From Scatophagus argus (Eukaryota; Chordata; Actinopteri; Scatophagidae): 64,000 nucleotides of DNA. This document shows, piece by piece, positions 63,202 to 64,000 of the stretch (the first letter of the stretch is position 1; every line of letters starts with the position of its first letter). The stretch is taken from NCBI RefSeq assembly GCF_020382885.2, contig NC_058499.1:6805872-6869871 (forward strand). The letters are read 5' to 3'. The position numbers and the translations under genes were made by a program. The notes beneath the pieces were generated by a model, which saw only the letters and a program-made list of their open reading frames with translations, made no database searches and was not told the DNA's origin.

Positions 63202-63346
63202 TAAGTCCCCGTAGAGACTGGCAAAAATTGCCATTGCCGACTGTATTTCAAGTCGTCAAGGCGGGGTATTGGGTAAAGTTTTCAACTAGCAATAATCGCG
63301 CCTCGGATAAACCTCATAGGCTACGATACTGCCACTGCGCAAGAGT
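63202..63346 (-). ncRNA. U4 snRNA, copy 9 (recombinant neighbourhood)
   Basis: Complete U4 with intact Sm site. Its 3' flank is of the short-spacer type (ATATTAACAGTTGAAAT) although a long spacer follows it. Its upstream spacer is also long. The distal palindrome is truncated by a 16-bp deletion (junction TTGTTGCATGAATTGTGG, around 63525-63545), while the PSE is intact. Expected transcription is therefore lower than for the other copies (inference). Confidence 0.92.
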
Positions 63347-63562
63347 AAAGAGAGAAGACACACGGAGGAGGCCACACTAAATTGTACGCATCCCTCTATC
63401 AGGGTCATATTGTTGGGCTCTTGTATACCGAATAACCAGTCGTGTGAGGCTGTTACTTTAATCGTGATTGTCTGGTTGGTAAGAGTGTTAAATTCTACTC
63501 AAAGGGTTAAACTGTTATTGCCACCATTGTTGCATGAATTGTGGTTAGGTCCCCCGTTGACC

Positions 63563-63896
63563 ACAGATGTGGCTTGTCTTGTGATTGTAGTTAGAGGGGC
63601 TGGACTAATTATTTCCCAATTTTTGGCCATGGATCGACAATGGATGATGTCAAAATGGTTCAAAAGACAGTCATCAGACTTACTGTACTGAGAAATAGCT
63701 CCTCTTTATTTTGACATATCAAAAAAATTTCCGCCCTCTGTAGCCTAATTTTGTTTACACCACTAAAACACACCACTTCACAGACTTCTATATAAAGCAA
63801 TACACGTTTTAATACAGACAGAATAGATTTGTATAACTAAGAAAAAACTGAGAGTCGACAACTCACTACAGAAAAGAGGATCTCACTCCACTGACA
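63563..63896. repeat. Extra block in long spacer 5, with 13-bp addition
   Basis: 334 bp, matching 60427-60760. Confidence 0.85.
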
Positions 63897-63953
63897 GTAG
63901 TTTCTATACCACATCCATGAAATGCTTGAAAGGTTTTATTTTAACATTTAAAA

Positions 63954-64000
63954 TAAGTCCCCGTAGAGACTGGCAAAAATTGCCATTGCCGACTATATTT
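63954..64000 (-). ncRNA. U4 snRNA, copy 10 (cut by window end)
   Basis: Only the 3' 47 nt (terminal hairpin, Sm site and part of the central stem) lie in the window. This portion matches copy 5. The gene presumably continues beyond the edge. Confidence 0.88.

Larger units (their letters stand above)
58421..64000 (-). repeat. Tandem U4 snRNA gene array with dimeric higher-order structure
   Basis: U4 copies have 3' ends at 58421, 58858, 59613, 60050, 60818, 61255, 62010, 62447, 63202 and 63954. Spacings are 437, 755, 437, 768, 437, 755, 437, 755 and 752. Monomers thus alternate short (437) and long (about 755) until the last two, which are both long. Long monomers carry an extra block of 321 bp (334 where a 13-bp stretch is added), located beyond the distal palindrome. 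Copies 2-4 and their spacers recur in copies 6-8 with a constant 2,397-bp offset. The array continues past the right window edge. All copies are in one orientation, which favours unequal exchange as the amplifying process. Confidence 0.95.

Noticed and set aside
58776-63380. Repeated plus-strand frames of 71-86 codons (motif RDWQKLPLPT..YCHCARVK) as a tandem protein gene family
   Set aside because: They are the antisense of the U4 snRNA copies; their similarity comes from RNA conservation, with no promoter or codon evidence.
1-64000. CRISPR array, prokaryotic operons, ribosome binding sites
   Set aside because: The sequence is vertebrate nuclear DNA; the only regular repeats are microsatellites and the U4 array.

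Overview
The window reads as vertebrate, most likely teleost fish, nuclear DNA. It is AT-rich, has many (CA)n/(GT)n and (GA)n microsatellites, and carries the repeat mix typical of ray-finned fish: tRNA-derived SINEs, Tc1/mariner deletion derivatives and short AT-rich MITE-like repeats. I recognise no protein-coding gene or exon. The open reading frames are short, mostly lack plausible starts or domains, and look like chance frames. Positions 1 to about 58.4 kb therefore look like intergenic or long-intron DNA. I saw no retrovirus, LTR or Polinton-like fossil.

The outstanding feature is the right end. From 58,421 to the window edge lies a tandem array of U4 spliceosomal snRNA genes, all on the minus strand: nine complete 145-nt copies and a tenth cut off by the window end. 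Each complete copy keeps the U4/U6 pairing segments, the 5' stem-loop and an intact Sm site. Each also has a good proximal sequence element (PSE) at about -43 to -61, and eight of the nine have a palindromic SPH/Staf-like element at about -198 to -218. The array has two-level periodicity. Monomers of 437 bp alternate with monomers of about 755 bp, which differ by an extra block of about 320 bp. A 2,397-bp pair of dimers has been duplicated recently. Copy 9 lies at a recombinant long-long junction and has lost half of its distal palindrome.

Layout of the rest. Five copies or fragments of one MITE-like repeat lie at 0.7-1.2, 7.7, 11.7, 25.2 and 29.6 kb. Four copies of one tRNA-derived SINE lie at 12.1, 42.5, 43.9 and 48.2 kb, and a second SINE type is at 23.7 kb. 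A 590-bp Tc1 deletion derivative with both inverted ends sits at 19.5-20.1 kb, and a second, different Tc1-like relic at 55.2-56.1 kb. A decayed frame resembling the zinc-finger region of KIAA1586/hAT-like proteins is at 35.5-35.9 kb. A tRNA-Gly-like sequence with a GCC anticodon on a Gly-TCC-like body is at 42.9 kb. A 41-bp, microRNA-like hairpin is at 53.6 kb. The U4 copies are the only genes I would annotate with high confidence.

Family identifications rest on remembered consensus sequences and motif reading, not on a database search.
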